Program-made: the position numbers and the translations under genes
Shown: piece by piece, positions 34,731 to 46,681 of the stretch
How positions within the stretch are numbered: the first letter of the stretch is position 1
Layout of the letters: each line of letters starts with the position of its first letter
Assembly: GCF_030272615.1 (NCBI RefSeq)
Contig: NC_081415.1
Location: forward strand, 230,230,803-230,294,802
Length of the DNA stretch: 64,000 nucleotides
From: Cryptomeria japonica
Lineage: Eukaryota; Streptophyta; Pinopsida; Cupressales; Cupressaceae
Direction: 5' to 3'
Notes under the pieces: generated by a model
Seen by the model: the letters and a program-made list of their open reading frames with translations, nothing else
Told to the model about the DNA's origin: nothing
Databases searched by the model: none

Positions 34731-34870
34731 ACCAAATTTGACTTGCTGACCTTAACCACAATATCAAAGTTCACATGGAAAAACCTTTGATGCCATAACC
34801 AACTATCTTCAACCTTAGCAACCAAACAATTGTTTACACTAAAATTCAGATGGAATAAGTTACCTTTAGT

Positions 34871-36240
34871 TTATTTATCGGGGGCAATCAGTTCTCCTTT
34901 GCATCCAAAGATCCTGCACACTCCATTCTTAAACTCAAGATAATAACCTTTGTCATTCAACTGACCAACATTCAACAAGTTATGTTTCAAACCTTCAACC
35001 CAATATACATCCTCAACATTACTTTTACCATTCAAAGAGATATAACCTTTACATTTTACCATACAAGGTGAATTGTTCCCAAATCTTACTACACTACCAT
35101 CAAATTATTCAAGAGAAATAAACTTGTTCTTATCACCAGTCATGTGGTGTGAGCAACCACTGTCAATAATCCATTCATCACTATTATCAATGTGAGATTC
35201 GAAAGCCTTCTTATTAGACAAATCTTCCTTAACAAGAACAAAAACAATCTCCTCATTGTCTTCATCCTCGGATTCCTCATCAGTAGCAGCTTCATCAATT
35301 GCAACATACCGTTGTTTCTTTCCTTTACCCTTATATTTTCTAAAGTTTTTCCTTTTGATCACTATTAGGACAGTTTGCAGCTATATGTCCTATCTTGTTA
35401 CAAGAGAAACACTTAAGAGGGAGCTTACCTTTGTACTTACCAGTGCCTCTAGGAAGTCTTTTTGCTAATAGAGCTTCAAATTCCATGTAATTATTTTCAT
35501 CATCCACATCAGCTTCTATACCGCCATGATGACTTGACCTGCTTTCATGACTATGAAAAACATCTTTCCCTTTTCTCACCGGTATACTAGATATAGATGA
35601 TTAGAAAGAAGATTTTGTCTTAGGTACACTGTTATCAAAACTATTCAACTCAAAAGCAGCGAGCTTACCAATCAAAGAATCAACAGTAACCTTATCATTA
35701 CTAACTGACCTCAACTCTTGAATAGCAGACACTCTAATGGCATAGGTAGACAATAGGGTTCTAAGCATTTTACTCACCACAGTTTCTTCATCTATAGTAC
35801 AACCAACATTTTTGATTGCACCGACAACTTCTTTTATCCTCTGTCCATACCGATTGATATTTTCTCCTTCCATCATTATAATATCACCAAACTTTCCTTT
35901 CAGGCTCTCTTCTTTATCCTTTTGAACATGCTTATCACCACCATAGATTAATTCTAACTTCTCCCAAACTTCAAAGGCAGTTTCTAAACCATGGACATCA
36001 ATATATTTAGTATCAAAAAGTGTACTTATAATGGCTTCCAATGCTTGAATTCTTTCCTATTGCTCCTTGAGCTGATGTTTTGTCAGAAGGCCGATAGGAG
36101 GTACATACTTAGTAATAACATGCTACCAGAACTGAGAACCCATACTTTTGATGTAAATCTTAATTCTATCACTCCATATTCTGTATTTGTCCTTAGTGAA
36201 TTTGGGACCCTCCTTCTTCATCATCTTCAGATCTTTTCCT
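34871..36240 (-). pseudogene. Copia B gag and protease
   Basis: Gag begins near 36220 (MMKKEGPKFTKDKYRIW) with stops near 36125 and 36060, then 36041-35601 is open (EVWEKLELIYGGDKHVQKD). The zinc knuckle CFSCNKIGHIAANC at about 35375-35415 is complete. The protease IIDSGCSHHMTGDK near 35140-35180 keeps D-S-G. SLNGKSNVEDVYWVEGLKHN follows in another frame. Compared with Copia A, all key residues are conserved. Confidence 0.9.
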
Positions 36241-36275
36241 CAAGTGGTTAAGCTTTTGCATAGAGAAGACCTAAT

Positions 36276-36287
36276 GCTCTGATACTA
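36276..36287 (-). other. Copia B primer-binding site
   Basis: The minus strand reads TAGTATCAGAGC, a one-base variant of the initiator-methionine site, eight bases inside the LTR end. Confidence 0.8.
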
Positions 36288-36295
36288 ATTATTAT

Positions 36296-37815
36296 TGTGA
36301 GGATCTGGTTATAACTGAGAGGGGGGGGGGTGGTTGAATCAGTGATAACAATAAACCACAATCTTTCACCAATCTGAAAACACTTCTCAAAAATAGTTCA
36401 TAACTAGTACCGGTAACTACTCAATCAATCACTTAAAGCAGATTTACCAAACTACTCATTCATGTGTTCATCAACATGTATGCAATGTAAAGATATCAAA
36501 TCCACACATAAAGAAATCAACCACCATATGAACACAAATATTTTTCATGTGGAAACACAAATGGGAAAAACCATGGTGGGAATTGGTACCCACAAAATAT
36601 TTGCACTCTTTTGGAATGCACCATGTTAAAGGCCTAGCTCGGTTAGGAGCTTTACAATAATGCCCGGTTAAGAGCAGACCCTGTTAGGAGTCATCCAGTG
36701 AAGGGATTTTAACCTCGGCTCTATTAGGAGATCTACCATGTTAGGAGTAACCTTTCAAAAAGATTTAAACTCAAGTTAATGAGCCACCCAGTGAAGGGAT
36801 TTACAAGATTAGGCATGTTAGGACCTACCCAGTTAAGGGATTTTAATATTGTTGCAATTGTTAGGAAACAACAGATAAATGATCTGATCAATGCACTCTC
36901 TTCTTGCTAGTACAAATCCATTTCAGCTCCAATCTACTTCACACATGAAGACATCTCAATTTGGTTTGGTACACTCTCCTTCTCTGATCATCGACACACT
37001 AAACCTTCTCAAACTTGACCTAAATACACTTTACAATTAGGCCGGTTACAAAACCCTACCCAAATTAAAAATACATTGAATTTACAAAATAGATCATATC
37101 AAATCATTACAAATCATCATATAGATCATTACAATAAATTTCAAGACTATTACAATTGTTGAATGATCATAACACATCATCGCACATCGATCTGATAAGT
37201 TGTCAAACCCTTAACACACTCTATTAAGCACTTCGTTGTTTCCCAAGAAATTCACTCCTTGTATGCGCTTAAATGCAATCTTATCATCACACATGGTTTT
37301 TGACACATCACCACTAACGTATGAACATGATAAGATTCACTGCCAAACCATAAAATATCACCGGTCAAATATCTTGATACCTGTTCTCAAACCCTGCACT
37401 AAATAAAAAGCAATCAATTACAAACATGACTTTCGGTTCTCCAAACATGATGTGGTTCATGTCATAGACTCATTACAATGTCATAAGCATACATTCCAAA
37501 CCGCAACATCTAACTCAACACGGATCTCTACCTCAACCATCTCCTTGACCGTTCCTGCTTACCAGTTGACTGCAACTTAGCAAACATTCCATTACCGATT
37601 AGGCTTAGATAACTTAGATGATATACCAAACATAAACAAACATGGTTTTCATCAATGCCAACCTAAATAACTGATCATAAAGCATCATATCATAATTATA
37701 TCATCACCAACAGTCCATCAATATATCATCAACAACAATCCTTTACTATCCTCATATCAACATCATCATTTACTGGTACATCATCATCTCCATCAATTAT
37801 GCCAATATGCCAACA
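36296..37815 (-). repeat. Copia B 5' LTR, 1520 bp
   Basis: The only full-length copy. On the plus strand it runs from TGTGAGGATCTGG to TATGCCAACA. It contains a ten-G run near 36321-36331 (a C-run on the coding strand), the GGAAACACAAATGGGAAAAACC segment near 36551-36573, and the CCTAACAGGG-type array (36610-36850). Confidence 0.92.
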
Positions 37816-39290
37816 TTAACTTAATCCCAAAAACCCTTTCAACTAAGCTAGATTAGTAGGTGGAGGCCAATCAAGGATCATCTAAATATTATGTTAATCT
37901 ATCTAAACACGCATGGAACTTATGACATGAACCAGGTATAGAATCTTAGATAATCCAAACTTGCATTTTGACAACTTAGCATAGTTCACTTTTGCTACTC
38001 CAAAATACCCATAATTGTGCCTATTTTTTTCTTCCAAGTCTTGTTGTAGATCAATATGTTATCAAAGAAAACCAAAATAAAAAGTTTAAGCGTATTAATG
38101 AATACATAATCCATGCATGATTAGAATGTAGTTGGGGTGTTGGTGATCCTAAAAGGCATGACCAAAAAATCAAACTAAAATATTGTCTTCTCAACATCTT
38201 TGTCCCTCATATGGATTGGATCAATCTTGGAGAAGTACACAACTCCATGCAATTCATCTATGATCTCATGCAATACTTGGAATAGGATATCTATTTTTGA
38301 TGTTCTTATTTTTCAATGCTCTATAATTGATGCACATCCTCATAGTGTCATCCTTCTTCTTCATAAGAACTACTAAAGATGCAAAGGTCTTGAAGGTAGG
38401 TATTATAAATCCCAACTAAATAACACATTTTATATCCTTCTCTATCTCCTCTTTATGCCCTCTTGGATGGATTTATGGTTTAGTGATAACAAGTTTATCC
38501 TCTTCTAATTCTATAGCATGTTGAAGCTCTCTATCTAGTGGTAGTCCCAGAAGCACGTCACTGAAAATTACACAATGGATATCTAATTTTTTTATAATAT
38601 CAATGTGATGCATACCTTCCTTTCTTGATGGAGACTACATGGGAATAATCAATAAATTGGTTGCCCATGCCACCTGGCCTCTAAAAAATATTCTCTCCAT
38701 CTTTGTTGTTGTCACTACTCATGGAGATCCATTTGAGATCCACCTAAGGATAATATTATTTCTCTTTTTGGTCAAATTAAGCTCCATAGTCTAGTAGCTA
38801 TGAGAGTACTCCCCTAGAGAGTGGAACCATTATGCTCCCAAAGCCATATCAATACATGCCAATCCAATCACATAAAATTCCTCACATACCTTATGGTCTC
38901 CCAATGTGATATTAAGTTGCTTGATTACTTAATTGCATGACATGGTGGATCCATCAACTACTACTACATTGAAAGCATTTTTTTTCCTTCAATCCTCTTC
39001 ATCACCAAACCTTTATCAATAAATTTGTGTGTGGCCCCATTGTTTATGAAAAAAACCATCCCCTGTCCAACAAGCACTACATGAACCTTGATGAAAATAT
39101 ATTTTGGGGCTCCAAAGAGGGCAACAAGAGTACTCTCCTTTTTGGTTGTGTGTTCTTTATCAATATCACCAACAAAGTCTTCATATACCCGTAGTTCATC
39201 CTCTACCTAAATATTTATCTTAGACCATTGCTATATAGTGTATTTTTCCATTACACAAGTATATGTCTCATATGTAGGAAATGAGATCAT
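37816..39290 (-). pseudogene. Gypsy-1 protease and reverse transcriptase
   Basis: Reading right to left: a linker LVALFGAPKYIFIKVHVVL, then the protease FINNGATHKFIDKGLV (DSGAT has become NNGAT), and LNITLGDHKVCEEFYVIGL near 38850-38900. RT follows with SLVVLMKKKDDTMRMCINYR near 38310-38370. A FFDN box near 38060 replaces FFDD. YLVHVISSMRV and ILDWPPPTNLA lead to KGFLGL at 37830, where Copia B interrupts. There are several stops. Loss of catalytic residues in both enzymes shows the element is dead. Confidence 0.87.
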
Positions 39291-41250
39291 AGCCTAGTAG
39301 TGCAAACTAAGATCCCAAATATTCATGGCATGTCATTAAAAGCATAAAATAGGTTCAACATAGTCCTAACGAGATAATCGGATGCTAAGGATTTATGACT
39401 CCCATTTTGTAATGGATATGAGATTGAAAGTGTGTAAATGAAATAGGTTAAATTATAGGAAATTGATAACTCTTAGCATAAACAGTAAAATACAAAACAA
39501 TAAACTAACATAGAAGCTCACATCTAGAATTGAGATATAGAGAGTGATATATAGCTACAATCTATAGTAGAAAGTGTTGGACTATGGAGAAAGGTACCCT
39601 AGTAATGGAGATGTCCAAACTAACAAAAAGGTTCAAAAATGCACTCGGGAGGTCCTATAAGTTTATTTTCTAGAGTCTCAACCAAAAAAGTGTCAGACAC
39701 TAGAGCAATTTGCCATAGTCTAGGGGTTTTAGCTAGTTCTAATTTTGACACTATCTTCCACTATCTGCCATGCACGCAATTTGGTAACTCTTAGTTGTCA
39801 GATGTATACCAAGAAACATAAAAGAAAGAGGAAAAAAATGGTTGTGTTTTATGGAGGTGTACCTAAGTCAAACCCTATGTTGGTGTTCCCACCTCCACAA
39901 CAAGAATGATGATTTAAAAAGCTTACCCCTTGATGAAGGAACAACCCGAGAAATAGAAAAAACACAACAATTGAGAAACAAAAGAGAAATTTAATTATTA
40001 TTTGCAATCAACATGCACTACATGCATTACAATTTCAGAGGATTAAAATCTCACAGGCTGCCACACATGCAACTTATAGATTCTGGAAAGTACCCTTCCC
40101 ACAATACAATCTCCCAACTCTAAAGCTCTCAAAAACTCAACTCCAAAAACTAAACTATTTTCCTCAAAGATGAATCTTAAATAGACTTTCTTTCTTTAGG
40201 ATCTAAGATTACATTTGCAAAAGAAACTTGGTGGACTAGCGCCAAAATAAGAAATTGCATAATTTCATTGAAGCCAAATTCGATAATTGGAAACTTTTCG
40301 AAAAATAATTGTCCAACTTTCGGCAGGCATAACTTTTGATCTAACTGTTGGATTTTCAATGATAATACCTTTTCGGAAAGCTCTTCAAAAGATGAAGTGA
40401 TGCAAAGTTGGGCCTAAAGGCCAACAACTTTGGATTTCCACCAATTTATGGGCTCATCTGGAGCCTCTAAGGGCTTCAAATTTGACTATGAATAAACTGA
40501 AAAAATAAGAAAGGGAAAATCCAGAAACTACAACAAAAAATAAAAATCTTTTTGGGTGATGCAGGATTGCCCTTACACCATCGGATGCTCTTGCATCACC
40601 CCTAGTAGGGCCAAGGCTAAATCATAATTGAAATTCTGAATTGGCAATATTATACCTTAGGATTGATAATGGTGGTGATACACTACTCTTTAGAAAAACT
40701 CTCCAAGTTTTGATGTAATAACATGAAAAAACATAACACAATCCATCATGAAATTATACTTCAAGATGGGTTATTGTATCTTGTGGCCCCTTTTGCTCAA
40801 ATATGCTCTTGAATGAATAAGGAATACTTGTTATTGAATCATAAGTTATTCTTTATGAATGACAAATGATTTCTTTATATAGGGTTGTAAAGGTATTTAC
40901 AATTTTATGCTGACTTCCAATAGTCAAATGAAAATATTGGGATCAAATCACAAATGGCAATAACCAACACTCGCACACATTTGAATTTGGGCCCTTTTAG
41001 AGGTAATAAGGTGTTGGGCGCCCTAGTCCACTCAAAAAGGGACTAGAAAGAACAATGGAAAAGAATTAAGGTCCAGGATATAGGATCTGGTCTCAATCTT
41101 AACATATGACGATAGTAGGATAAGATAAGGCCAAAATAGGCTCGAGATGGCCCAAGAGACGATACAATAAATCAAGGGACCAAATGGAGTGTGAAATTGT
41201 AAAATGGTTACAATTTACTATAGTGTAGTGTCATATAGTCCATGACTATA
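39291..41250. other. Uncharacterised ~2 kb insert between Gypsy-1 protease and gag
   Basis: The gypsy similarity stops near 39290 and returns near 41250, leaving about 2 kb without coding similarity. A TATA-like CTTTATATAGGG is near 40874 on the plus strand. The perfect inverted pair GGGTGATGCA (40554-40563) and TGCATCACCC (40592-40601) lies inside. It is probably another solo LTR or non-autonomous element, but I could not fix its ends or a target duplication. Confidence 0.5.
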
Positions 41251-41724
41251 TACAACAGAAACATAGTTTGTTCCTCCTGAGTTCACTCTTCATCTCATCC
41301 ATCTTACTCAGTTTTGAGGGTAATGCCTTAGATTGAGGGGTGTTCTTATAAGGAGACTTTTGTTGTGGCATTGGTGGTGCACTCTTAGAGAAGGATTTTA
41401 TTTTGTCACCGATTCCTCCAAACTCAAACCTCTATGATGACTTCTTGTAGGAAATAACTATGAGTATGCTCTCTATCACATCTAAAACCATCAATGATAG
41501 CATGTAAAACACTAACACATAATTCACAACTATAACATATTGCCTCAATTGTACTAGATCTCAATTCTCAACTATAACCTATGGCCTCAATTGTACTAGA
41601 TATCTAAAGTAGATCTCTCAAATCCTTCTAGTTGAATCTCTCCATCAACCTTTGGCTAAACTCTTCTATGCTAGTGATTGAGCTATGTCCCTATGTCATC
41701 ATGTCATGGTAGCACCATTCATGG
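41251..41724 (-). pseudogene. Gypsy-1 gag, C-terminal part
   Basis: The minus strand near 41600-41680 encodes EEFSQRLMERFN and a KDLRDLL-type continuation, as in the retrotransposon gag domain (EEFSQRLMERFD...). Downstream, a decayed cysteine-rich stretch near 41240-41260 may be the zinc knuckle. There are many stops. It is split from the upstream gag by the solo LTR that starts at 41725. Confidence 0.65.
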
Positions 41725-42998
41725 TGTAAGGTCCGACAAGAAACCCCGAAGGGATTAAGCTAAAACACATGAATAGAGTGCAATGATTTTTTTTTTAAAG
41801 ATAAACACAACATTAAGATACGATGAGATATCAAAATTCAGATTACATAGCGGAAGACATCAACTAACACCTACAGGGTTCCCCGACGTGATTACTTAAT
41901 TCCACAATTCACTTAACTCACACTAATAAATCCAATAATCTGATTATCTTATAACAAGATAATTCTTAAACAAGGATAATTTCTTTCAGAAGACGAAAAT
42001 ATAAATCACAAAATAAGGTTCATCCATTAAGATTTATCTATACCTTTCGTTCATACTTTTCATTAAAATATAAGCCATGCATCTAATTTAATAACACACT
42101 TTAATTTCATCATAAACTAATGAGTTCTTTCCATGCATACTTAATTTATTTAATAATAACTGAATGTATTCCATTATACTAAGCTACATTCATTCATGAT
42201 CCAATTTATTGCATCTAAGAGAGGACTGCATACATGCATTTAAAATTACTTTCATCTTATCCACTTATACATTCTATCAAAATGTCATTCATACATGCTA
42301 ACACTAAACATGAAACATAAGAACAAAAGCATCACATAACACCAAGATGATCTCGGAGTTCACCCCTAAAGGGCTACATCTTCGGGTCTGCTCAACTGCA
42401 AGGCCCCTCTGATAATTAATAAAGTTAAGAATACATAAGGTTCTCATTATTTACAATCCTGCCATCAAGGCGAAACATAACCAATATACAAACGACCACA
42501 TCGGTCAATAAATACATAATTGATCCGTGAAAAGGAAAGGATCCATCTAAAACATAAACGAAGCAAATACAAAGGTCCACTGGAGCATCCGCAAAACTAA
42601 AACATCGTAACCCAAGGTCTAGCATGAAATCAGGTTCTCACAAGGGCATAAGCAACAAGATGACTCCACAAATGCGCTCCTATCAAGACAATACAACCAC
42701 ACACTAGTGAATGTAGGGACAAGTGTCATCACACAACTTGGTATGGTTACCATGGCAGGTCTTCATAGGTTCCGGCCCATACACTGGGTTACCCTGGCAA
42801 CCTAATCCGAACCTCTGGCTCGTCCAAGCCTCATGTGGACCCACACATCCTTTCGCGAAGACAAGGATGATGGTTTTCCATTTCAGGCCTTCTCACATCA
42901 TGTCGAGTCTGTGTTAGCACTCGTCCCATGTGCGAGGCACAATTATCTTACTTAGAGATTAACATTCTAATCTATTGTTAGGTTATCACTTATTAGAC

Positions 42999-43055
42999 TC
43001 ACTTTCGATGGGTTACCCAGCAGCCACTTTGGGCGTGGCCCCCAATCGAAAGTGA
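42999..43055. other. 11 bp perfect inverted repeat in the long LTR
   Basis: TCACTTTCGAT (42999-43009) and ATCGAAAGTGA (43045-43055) pair exactly around a 35 nt loop that is itself G/C-rich (GGTTACCCAGCAGCC). Confidence 0.85.
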
Positions 43056-43839
43056 CTTTCCCATACGACACTAGACTATACTCTAATGAACTCAAAAAAC
43101 CAAGGAATACACATGGTCAAGTAAACAGAGTTCAAAATGGAGGGAACAACCATTTGGTCAAACACGACTGAATAGAGGTACACTTATTGATGGTACTCTA
43201 ACCAGAGACCTGACCAACTATGGTCAACCACGAATCATCATTTGACACCTGCATAAAGGATATGACCAATTACGACACCACCACAAATCAACAGACAAAT
43301 TCGAGCCCGAAGAATGAAATAGGTACCCCAAATCAATCCATACGACAGGGTCCAATCAAACAAAGCACGACTTGCCATTACTTAAGAAAAAGCGAATACA
43401 TAAATTAAACTTGCATAGGCAACAATTGGTAAATACAATCTTTTCCCATATTGATTTAAACATTAAATGTCGATCAAATTTTCTAAATGGTCTAGGTTAT
43501 ATTGCAGTTATCTACCTCATCTAGGTACATATCGTTTTTGGTTTTCTAACTCTCTAAGGTTCATTTGCATCAAACATACATAAATGTGTCAATATGAGTT
43601 TTTAAATCAAGTTCACATGAATATAATTAAATAAACGTTAACCAACTAAATATGATATTACTCTACAAATAAAACATCATTGTCATGTTGGTTCGAAAAT
43701 AATTGCCCAAGTTCATCTTTCCAGAACCAAGTTAAACTTTTTCGATTAAGGAAATATACATTTAAAAGAACCAAAAATAGGCAAGCTTTTCCCAAATCCA
43801 CAAAATTACTTCCTTACGTATATAAAGGAAAATACCAAA

Positions 43840-44110
43840 ATTAACTATTAATTAATGTATATATTTATTAATTTGTAATTAATTAAATATAACAAATTAA
43901 TAATTAATAACAAAATTAATGAATCAATATATATATATATATATATATAAATTATATATATATATAAATTATCACGGTTAACGTATATTTAAAATATACA
44001 TTAATTAATAATTAATAATTAATATATATATATATATAATAAAATATATTAATTAAAACTTAATAAAATTAAAACATTTTAAAAACCCACATTAATTAAA
44101 TAACTTATAA
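43840..44110. repeat. AT microsatellite and TTAATTAATAA-type low complexity
   Basis: Two long (AT)n runs lie near 43928-43970, another near 44023-44038, with TTAATTAATAATTAATAATT between. It directly precedes a GC-rich island, giving an abrupt base-composition step. Confidence 0.9.
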
Positions 44111-44159
44111 ATTTTTTTATTTTTTTAATTAAAAAAAAGAGTGAAATAAAATTTCACAT

Positions 44160-44390
44160 AACCCAAGGGCAGACCCATGTGGGGACCACGTGGGCCTCCC
44201 TTTCCCCCAAGGGAAGGCTGGGGAGACCATGGCGTGGTCTCCACCCAGCCTTGGTTGCATGGAGACCACGACATGGCCTCACCGTAGGCCTCTCCCCATG
44301 GTTTGGGGAAGCATTGGCTCTCCCCAACCATGGGTCGAGGGCCTCGGCTCCACGTTGCCCTTTCCCCAATCAACAAAACCCACGTTGATT
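44160..44390. repeat. GC-rich island of short inverted repeats
   Basis: Variants of GGAGACCACG/CGTGGTCTCC recur, including the perfect pair GGAGACCA-TGGCG-TGGTCTCC near 44222-44242, alongside CCCCAACCATGGG and CCCCATGGTTTGGGG. Both strands show open frames of 70-80 codons here only because A/T-rich stop codons are rare in it; I do not regard them as genes. Confidence 0.8.
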
Positions 44391-45979
44391 ACAAAAAAAT
44401 GATTTATGCTCTATTTTTATTTTATTTTTATTTATTTGTTTTGTTTTTATACAAAAACAAAAGATAACCAAAATCCTGTTGCTGGGTACTCTCAATCAGC
44501 AAGAAATTTTTATTTGTTTTAAACAAAACTCAGAATTTTTTTGAGAGCAAACTGGGAATATTTCCAGAATCAATAAAAGATTAACATATACATATTTTTG
44601 AAATGAAAACACCAAAAAGCTCCAATACTGAGACTGGTAAAATTTATATCATTCTCCCATCTCCATATAACCAAGCACAAACAGATTTCTCTGATTAAAG
44701 CCAAAATTTGAAAACAATTGTTTGGAATTTTAACAAATTTTCATTGTAAACAACCAATCTCAAGTTTATTTGATTTTAAAACAAACAGAGCATCCAAAAT
44801 CTAAACCTGGAATGGAAATAGATCAAGAGGGGATCAGATTGGAATTAAAATTACAATTGTTTCATTTTTCCCCAAATAGATGAGATTTTTAATCTTCACA
44901 AACAAATTTCTTCAAAATCCAAAACAATTTCTTTAAAAAAACAAGAAGCCAATGAAATAAACCAGAGGCCTACCTGGCTCAGCAATCCTGGCAAGATTGA
45001 AGGAGAGCCCAATTCTCCAGCTCAAGAAATTCCCCCTCTTCCCAAAACCCCCAAATTTTCCATCAAAAAATATTTTCCAAAAATATCCATCTCCCATATT
45101 TTTCCAAAAGTCTAGGTTAAATGGGAAAGGTTTGACCAAAATTTTATTTTTTTGGAATTAAAATATTTTATTTACAATAATTCCTCAAAATCATTCTTTT
45201 AAACTATATCAATAATTTAAACTTGCTCTTCAATTTAAAATTGATTTTCTTAAGTAACTGAAATTAACCTTTCTATTTCAAAAAGCCAACAAGATTAAAT
45301 TAACTCTATTTCAATTAAATTTAAATCTTTCTTTTCCAACAGCATAAACATATTAAATTTAACATTAAAATTAACCATTTAATTGAACTTGCTCCTAATT
45401 TAAATCGAGCAATTCAAATTAATGATAATCGCATAAAGAAACCCTGTTTAATTTAGTCCATTAATCTTTAATGCACAAACACATATTTAATCAAATTAAA
45501 TACTAAGGACTAATTACTCAATTTAACCATACACACAAAACACGCAACCCAAGAAGCCAAATAGACAGACGACCCGCATACCCAACCAAAGGGAATACCG
45601 ATGACGACTGACAATGCTCACTTGAGCACGACTATGGTCAAATGAGGACCTTACGACCACCTAATCCAACTCTAAGGATTAAAGAGGTACACTCAAACCT
45701 GCAAAATTAGGCGAAGATGAACCTTGCACCCATGTGACACTGTACCTGAAATCTCCTACAACCAAGAGTCATACATGCATACATATATAAACTTAATGAA
45801 AGTGTTAGCCTGAGATTAATAACACGAAATAGGAAAACTAATCAACTTGCATACCAACTGGTGCGAAAAGCACATTAACAGATATGTACTAAATCAACAT
45901 CTGACTATAATCATTATATTATGATAAACTAACCAAGGTCAAACCAAGATTAGAAATTGATTAGGGCAGGGGTACTACA

Positions 45980-46668
45980 CATGGGCACATCATCAAGGTG
46001 TAAGGTAGAACAATTAATAGATTCTTCTTCATATATGGGGTTCAAGTAGGGATCAGTATGTAACTTCTACAACCATACCCTAGTCAAACAACTACTTGAT
46101 CCATCATATATGGGTACATTAATCTTTCCCAAGTGATGTTGGATGTATTTATGGGGTTGATCTTCATACCATCATCTCTCTCTTGTTTCTCATTTATTGT
46201 CATCATCTCACAATACTCAGAAAATAATGTCTTGATAGATGGTCTAATTCATAGAATTATATTTAGCATGACACTTTGTCATTTTCTCCTATGGGGGTAT
46301 ATGTCGTTCTCCTTTTGAGAGAGTTATCTCATTTCTCTATAGAAATTTTGCTCTAAATATCTTCAAAGCTAGGTTAATTGAGGATGTTGAACTACTTCCT
46401 TCCACTCCACTGAGTGTAGGTTTCCTAACAGTTCCTTTTATTATGCTTCTATTTCAAGGTCTTTACCATTTATGCCATAGTTTTCTTCAGGGATGATTGA
46501 AATTCTCTAGCCAACTCTTTGTTTTCAATTATGAGGATTTCTCTAAAGTGGCCTTCTTCAACCAATAGAAGTCGCTTTTCTCTTGTCACTTTATGAATTA
46601 TTGATTTCCCTATCACTTGTGTTGCATGAACACACATCACCACACTCTCATAGGATAGTAGGAAAGAT
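45980..46668 (-). pseudogene. Gypsy-1 gag, N-terminal part and leader
   Basis: Between the primer site and the long solo LTR, the minus strand should hold the leader and start of gag. A 90-codon open frame at 46742-46470 is mostly leader. Similarity to gag is too weak to place individual motifs, so the identity comes from position. Stops are frequent. Confidence 0.5.
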
Positions 46669-46680
46669 TCTCTGATACCA
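46669..46680 (-). other. Gypsy-1 primer-binding site
   Basis: The minus strand reads TGGTATCAGAGA one base after the LTR end TGTTGCA, an initiator-methionine site. It proves that the LTR at its right is the 5' LTR of a minus-strand element. Confidence 0.9.
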
Positions 46681-46681
46681 T

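Larger units (their letters stand above)
22225..37815 (-). mobile_element. Copia B: Sirevirus-like copia element, invaded by Copia A
   Basis: The 5' LTR (36296-37815), primer site, gag, protease, integrase, RT, RNase H, purine tract (31820-31830) and 3' LTR lie in order on the minus strand. The 3' LTR is in two pieces, 22225-23694 and 31487-31819, with Copia A between them. The element sits in the RT of Gypsy-1 (KGFLGL to the right, NYYRRF to the left). The flanking pentamers (GTTAT and TTAAC) do not match, so the target duplication has eroded or been mis-set. The catalytic motifs I could locate are intact, though stops occur in gag. The Sirevirus/Maximus assignment rests on the DSGCSHHMTGDK, LHARTKHIELKYHFLRE type of motif and the long LTR. 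Confidence 0.85.
41725..45979 (-). mobile_element. 4.25 kb solo LTR with perfect CATGG target duplication
   Basis: The plus strand runs from TGTAAGGTCCGACAAG to GGGGTACTACA and is flanked by CATGG on both sides (41720-41724 and 45980-45984). Read on the minus strand it is TGTAGTACCCC...GGACCTTACA, a familiar gypsy LTR pattern. I found no second copy of either end inside and no gag-pol, so it is a solo LTR of an element with very long LTRs. It contains an AT-microsatellite zone (43840-44110), a GC-rich palindromic island (44160-44390) and an 11 bp hairpin (42999-43055). Confidence 0.8.

Noticed and set aside
44125-44402. Four overlapping open frames on both strands
   Set aside because: They lie in a GC-rich palindromic island where stop codons are scarce; frames mirror each other across the inverted repeats, so no coding evidence.
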